This document shows, one piece after another, positions 31,897-34,225 of a stretch of DNA of 34,225 nt. The position numbers and the translations under genes are program-made. Within the stretch, counting starts at the first letter, position 1, and each line of letters opens with the position of its first letter. Origin of the DNA: Hyphomicrobiales bacterium (GTDB lineage: Bacteria; Pseudomonadota; Alphaproteobacteria; Rhizobiales; Rhizobiaceae); contig UCMW01000026.1 of assembly GCA_900473745.1 (NCBI GenBank), forward strand, positions 1-34,225, in the 5' to 3' direction. The notes beneath the pieces were generated by a model, which worked only from the letters and a program-made list of their open reading frames with translations, made no database searches and was not told the DNA's origin.

Positions 31897-32325
31897 CTGT
31901 ATAGCGTGCTGATTCTTTCCGTTGTTGCCACGGCCGCCATGCTATTTGCAAGCAGCCGGGCAGGGCGCCGGTGGCAGGCTGTATGCCAGGATCTCATCGC
32001 CGCCCGTCTCCTCGGGATCGATGCACACAGGTATTCGTGCTCTCCCTGATAGCCGCCGCCCTGGTGGCGGCCTGAGGCGGGCTGTCGGCCACGGTGCTCT
32101 ACGGCACCATGGATTTCGGTGCGGCCCTGATGTTCGGACTGAAAGTAGTTCTGATCGCAGCTGTTCGGAGTTATTCGCGCCCACTCCGCCTTTGGCGCCG
32201 CCGCCATCGCTTTTGCCGCGCAGCTCTGGGGTGCTTAAGGACCGACGATCTGGCGCGACGCAGTGACCATCTCGGCGCTGGTACGGCTCCGCGTCGTGAG
32301 CCGCCGTGAAGGCATCAACCCTTGA
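31897..32325 (+). pseudogene. livH: Decayed LivH-type branched-chain amino-acid ABC permease
   Basis: Reading across frames recovers the last 140 residues of a LivH permease. The pieces are GRRWQAVCQDLIAARLLGIDAHR, then VFVLSLIAAALVAA-stop-GGLSATVLYGTMDFG and ALMFGLKVVLIAA. A third frame gives GVIRAHSAFGAAAIAF, LWGA-stop-GPTIWRDAVTISAL and RREGINP. There are two frameshifts (near 32025 and 32163) and two in-frame stops: TGA 32073 and TAA 32236, the latter where GAYGPTIW is expected. Upstream membrane segments are absent or unrecognisable apart from LILSVVATAAMLF. No other liv transport gene is present, so this is an isolated remnant. Confidence 0.75.
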
Positions 32326-32438
32326 TCCGGAGATTGCGAGCGCTGGATCGGCGTCCTTTGCCGCAACCAAGTTTCCCGGTTTCCGTCTTGCGCATGATTC
32401 TTGTTTTCACCATGATGCGCCGCGCGTTACCCAAGGCG

Positions 32439-33128
32439 CTAACGATGCATACTAGCCCTGGTGTTGCGCCAATGCCGTAACATTTGCGAGCGGCTCCTCG
32501 TATAGCGTTCAGCCATGTCAGATAGCCTGACTATCCTGTCTGATCGAAAGTGCCGATAATCTTCGCGTAACTCGCACCAACCGACCAAGATTCGACAATC
32601 AGGGAAGTAGCCCAGCGCAAATGGCCAGATTGTGCGGTCCGATCGACGCCCCGAAGCGTCGGCATAGGTCACGTGCAACTTTTGCTGGTTCCGTATGGCT
32701 TGCCGCACGATTCCAAGGTCAAATTTCTCCTGATCCACATGACTTCTTGGCCCAACGAGAAGTGAGTTTGACTCGAACTCTGCTTTTAGTCTCTCCGGAA
32801 GGACTGCCTCGATTTTTGAGATCGCATCTGTGGCCGACTTTATCATCGGCTCATCAGCCAGTTTGGACACCCATCGAAAGCCAAGCAGCAGAGCTTCTAG
32901 CTCCGCTTGGGAGAACATCATGGGCGGCAGCATGAAGCCCGAACGCAAGACGTAGCCGACGCCCGGCTCTCCCTCAATGTTTGCACCCTGAGACTGCAGA
33001 GATGAGATGTCGCGGTAAAGGGTACGAAGGCTGATCCCCAGCTCGTTGGCGACCAACGCTCCGCTTACAGGACGCTTATGCCGCCGAAGGATTTGCAAAA
33101 GCGATATCAATCGTTCGGATCTGACCAT
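32439..33128 (-). CDS. YafY-type regulator (HTH plus WYL domain)
   Basis: A 229-residue regulator. The N-terminal winged HTH (1-60) has RPVSGALVANELGISLRTLYRDI, the DeoR-like reading helix. A middle helical part (FSQAELEALLLGFRWV) leads to a WYL-type ligand-sensing domain (about 138-215) with TYADASGRRSDRTIWPFALGYF. The tail is short and Arg-rich (RSRSQMLRHWRN). It diverges from a VOC gene with 69 bases between, a common pairing in rhizobia, and a small dyad (33140-33150) lies there. The WYL domain may sense a nucleotide or the toxic substrate of the VOC enzyme; both are inference. Confidence 0.87.
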   Translation of the reverse strand: MVRSERLISLLQILRRHKRPVSGALVANELGISLRTLYRDISSLQSQGANIEGEPGVGYVLRSGFMLPPMMFSQAELEALLLGFRWVSKLADEPMIKSATDAISKIEAVLPERLKAEFESNSLLVGPRSHVDQEKFDLGIVRQAIRNQQKLHVTYADASGRRSDRTIWPFALGYFPDCRILVGWCELREDYRHFRSDRIVRLSDMAERYTRSRSQMLRHWRNTRASMHR

Positions 33129-33139
33129 GAATGATGCTG

Positions 33140-33150
33140 CCAGTTTCTGG
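33140..33150. promoter_or_regulatory. Dyad between the WYL regulator and VOC genes
   Basis: CCAG-TTT-CTGG is an 11-base perfect dyad in the 69-base divergent promoter region, 10 bases from the regulator start. YafY/WYL regulators often bind such short palindromes near their own start, so this is a candidate operator. It is short enough to be chance. Confidence 0.35.
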
Positions 33151-33197
33151 TAAAAGGATCGCGTACGTTCATCCTTGAAACATAGAAGGAGAACAAT

Positions 33198-33563
33198 ATG
33201 GCATTGTTAAATCTCATCCTGCTCTACGTCGACAACCCCGCACGCAGCAGTCATTTTTATGAAAACGTTTTCGGTAAAGCGCCTTCAGCGTCGTTCCCCA
33301 ACTACGTGGCTTTCGAGTTCCCCAATGGCCTGACCCTAGGATTATGGTCAACAATGGCCGCTAATTTTGTCTCTGGCGGGACTGGCCATCGCGCTGAAAT
33401 AGCGTTCATGGTGGCCGATGATGCCGCAGTGGACCAGCTTTACGGCCAATGGGTTACTGCCGGTGTCCGGATCGAACAAAAGGCACATATGGCAGTCTTT
33501 GGGCGAACTTTCGTTGCTCTTGATCCGGATGGGCATCGCCTGCGTGTTTGTACGCCTGATTGA
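33198..33563 (+). CDS. VOC-superfamily protein (glyoxalase/bleomycin-resistance type)
   Basis: The 121-residue protein is one VOC module made of two beta-alpha-beta-beta-beta units. The first is LILLYVDNPARSSHFYENVFG with FEFPNGLTLGLW. The second starts HRAEIAFMVADDAAVDQLYGQW and ends FGRTFVALDPDGHRLRV. The DPDGH segment gives a likely late metal or substrate residue. Members dimerise and act as glyoxalases, dioxygenases or drug-binding proteins. A strong Shine-Dalgarno (AGAAGGAGAA) precedes the ATG. The divergent WYL regulator presumably controls it. Substrate unknown. Confidence 0.87.
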   Translation: MALLNLILLYVDNPARSSHFYENVFGKAPSASFPNYVAFEFPNGLTLGLWSTMAANFVSGGTGHRAEIAFMVADDAAVDQLYGQWVTAGVRIEQKAHMAVFGRTFVALDPDGHRLRVCTPD

Positions 33564-33710
33564 TCTGGATAAGCAGTTCTTGCAGAGTGCCATTTGCTTG
33601 GCTGAGCTCTGTCCGGGGGGAGCTTTTACGGGTCAATCCAGCATCATGCAGTGATCGGGTCCAAAGAGCAGCGTATCTCGCAACTGTAAACCTGCTGAAC
33701 GAGGGCCGGC

Positions 33711-33734
33711 TGCGAATGCGCGCGGCCGGCCCTC
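33711..33734. terminator. Hairpin between convergent VOC genes
   Basis: GAGGGCCGGC and GCCGGCCCTC are perfect 10-base arms, but with a short four-base spacer in the listed span (TGCG...GCG counted within the loop). They lie in the gap between the intact VOC stop and the convergent broken VOC gene. There is no T-tract on either side, so it is a stable hairpin that may terminate both. Confidence 0.5.
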
Positions 33735-33739
33735 AGTGG

Positions 33740-34144
33740 TTAGGACGCGTCCGCCAGATATGCGCTGGAGAATGTATCATCGGGCGCGATAGGCTTGATG
33801 ATATCGATAAGGACGCCATTGGGATCCGCCGTTATAAAATGACGTTGCCCAAAGGCTTCATCGCGCAACTCCAGCAGGATCGGAAGCCCGTCCTGCAAGG
33901 CTTTTGCGTATGCAGCGTCAACATCCACGACCTCGAAGTTGATCAACAAGCCCGTGGCACGGCTACGCCCAATCTCGGGAACCGTATCGTGATCACCATG
34001 AAGAATTGCGAGGTTCACGTCTTCATCACTTGCCAATTGAAGATGGACATACCAGTCGGTCTCGAACAGGGGCTTGATACCGAACTGGGTGATTTAAAAA
34101 GCTGTGGTGCCTCCTACATCTGAGACCATCAAGACTGGCAACAA
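33740..34144 (-). pseudogene. VOC-superfamily gene interrupted by an ochre codon
   Basis: A second VOC gene on the minus strand would be about 135 residues from TTG 34144 (or ATG 34129). It reads LPVLMVSDVGGTTAF, then TAA at 34094-34096, then ITQFGIKPLFETDWYVHLQLAS in the same frame. VOC proteins usually have A-F-Y at this point, so a single Tyr (TAT or TAC) to TAA change explains the stop. Downstream, AILHGDHDTVPEI and the closing RHFITADPNGVLIDIIKP are intact. A 98-residue start at TTG 34036 is possible but would lack the first beta-alpha unit. It faces the intact VOC gene across a hairpin. Confidence 0.72.
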
Positions 34145-34170
34145 GGAACCAACTTGATGTGGGCTGCGTC

Positions 34171-34182
34171 AGTCAACTGACT
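34171..34182. promoter_or_regulatory. Dyad upstream of the broken VOC gene
   Basis: AGTCA-AC-TGACT is a 12-base dyad followed by AGTTGCAG, about 27 bases upstream of the possible VOC start. Its place and form suit an operator of a small repressor whose gene would lie beyond the right edge. This is inferred from the pattern only. Confidence 0.3.
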
Positions 34183-34225
34183 AGTTGCAGTGATGATAGG
34201 TGATGAACTGCCCCCCATTTCGACC

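Noticed and set aside
1..34225. Insertion sequence, integrase or CRISPR array that would explain the rearrangements
   Set aside because: No transposase or integrase motif, no terminal inverted repeats with target duplications and no regular repeat-spacer array were seen.

Overview
The window looks like alphaproteobacterial DNA, most likely from the Hyphomicrobiales (Rhizobium/Brucella relatives). This rests on protein families rather than a marker gene: a SPOR-tailed D,D-carboxypeptidase, a rhizobial-style Do protease, an Atu4866-type protein, an OCH-like class C beta-lactamase and a NolR-like ArsR regulator. Base composition is moderately GC-rich. I found no rRNA or tRNA gene, CRISPR array, phage module, intact insertion sequence or replication origin.

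Layout. 1-5.7 kb is an envelope block: a secreted tandem OB-like protein, a small membrane protein, an L,D-transpeptidase lipoprotein, a small secreted protein, a D,D-carboxypeptidase and an SH3 protein, closed by a bidirectional terminator. 5.7-8.7 kb holds two divergent genes that have both lost their 5' ends at one junction near 7,140: a Do/DegP protease and a PNPOx-FAD-2Fe-2S oxidoreductase. 8.8-12.4 kb has a DUF4269 gene, a SnoaL/NmrA operon with a divergent TetR regulator and a likely operator, and a secreted NTF2-like protein. 12.9-18.0 kb has a prolyl oligopeptidase, an intact class C beta-lactamase with its own terminator, a small lipoprotein and a CPBP protease. 18.1-21.0 kb is a minus-strand operon of exported hydrolase, response regulator and histidine kinase, with the regulator broken by one amber codon. 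21.3-24.1 kb is an SDR/Atu4866/carboxymuconolactone-decarboxylase-like group facing a LysR gene. 24.2-34.2 kb is a mosaic of single genes: a secreted hypothetical, CPBP, DUF1330-LysE, tandem GNAT, ArsR, uridine kinase-like, and WYL/VOC genes. Between them lie a class D beta-lactamase without its catalytic serine region, a decayed livH permease and a second VOC gene with an ochre stop.

The strongest overall signal is gene decay. Seven loci are damaged by 5' truncation, nonsense codons or frameshifts, while neighbouring genes keep intact motifs and ribosome binding sites. Several damaged genes differ from a functional form by one base (response regulator, terminal VOC gene). This suggests recent loss in an accessory or relaxed-selection region, or consensus error in the assembly. 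Nothing here is a clearly new multi-gene system; the most useful leads are the broken two-component operon, the double-truncation junction and the cell-wall/beta-lactam gene content.
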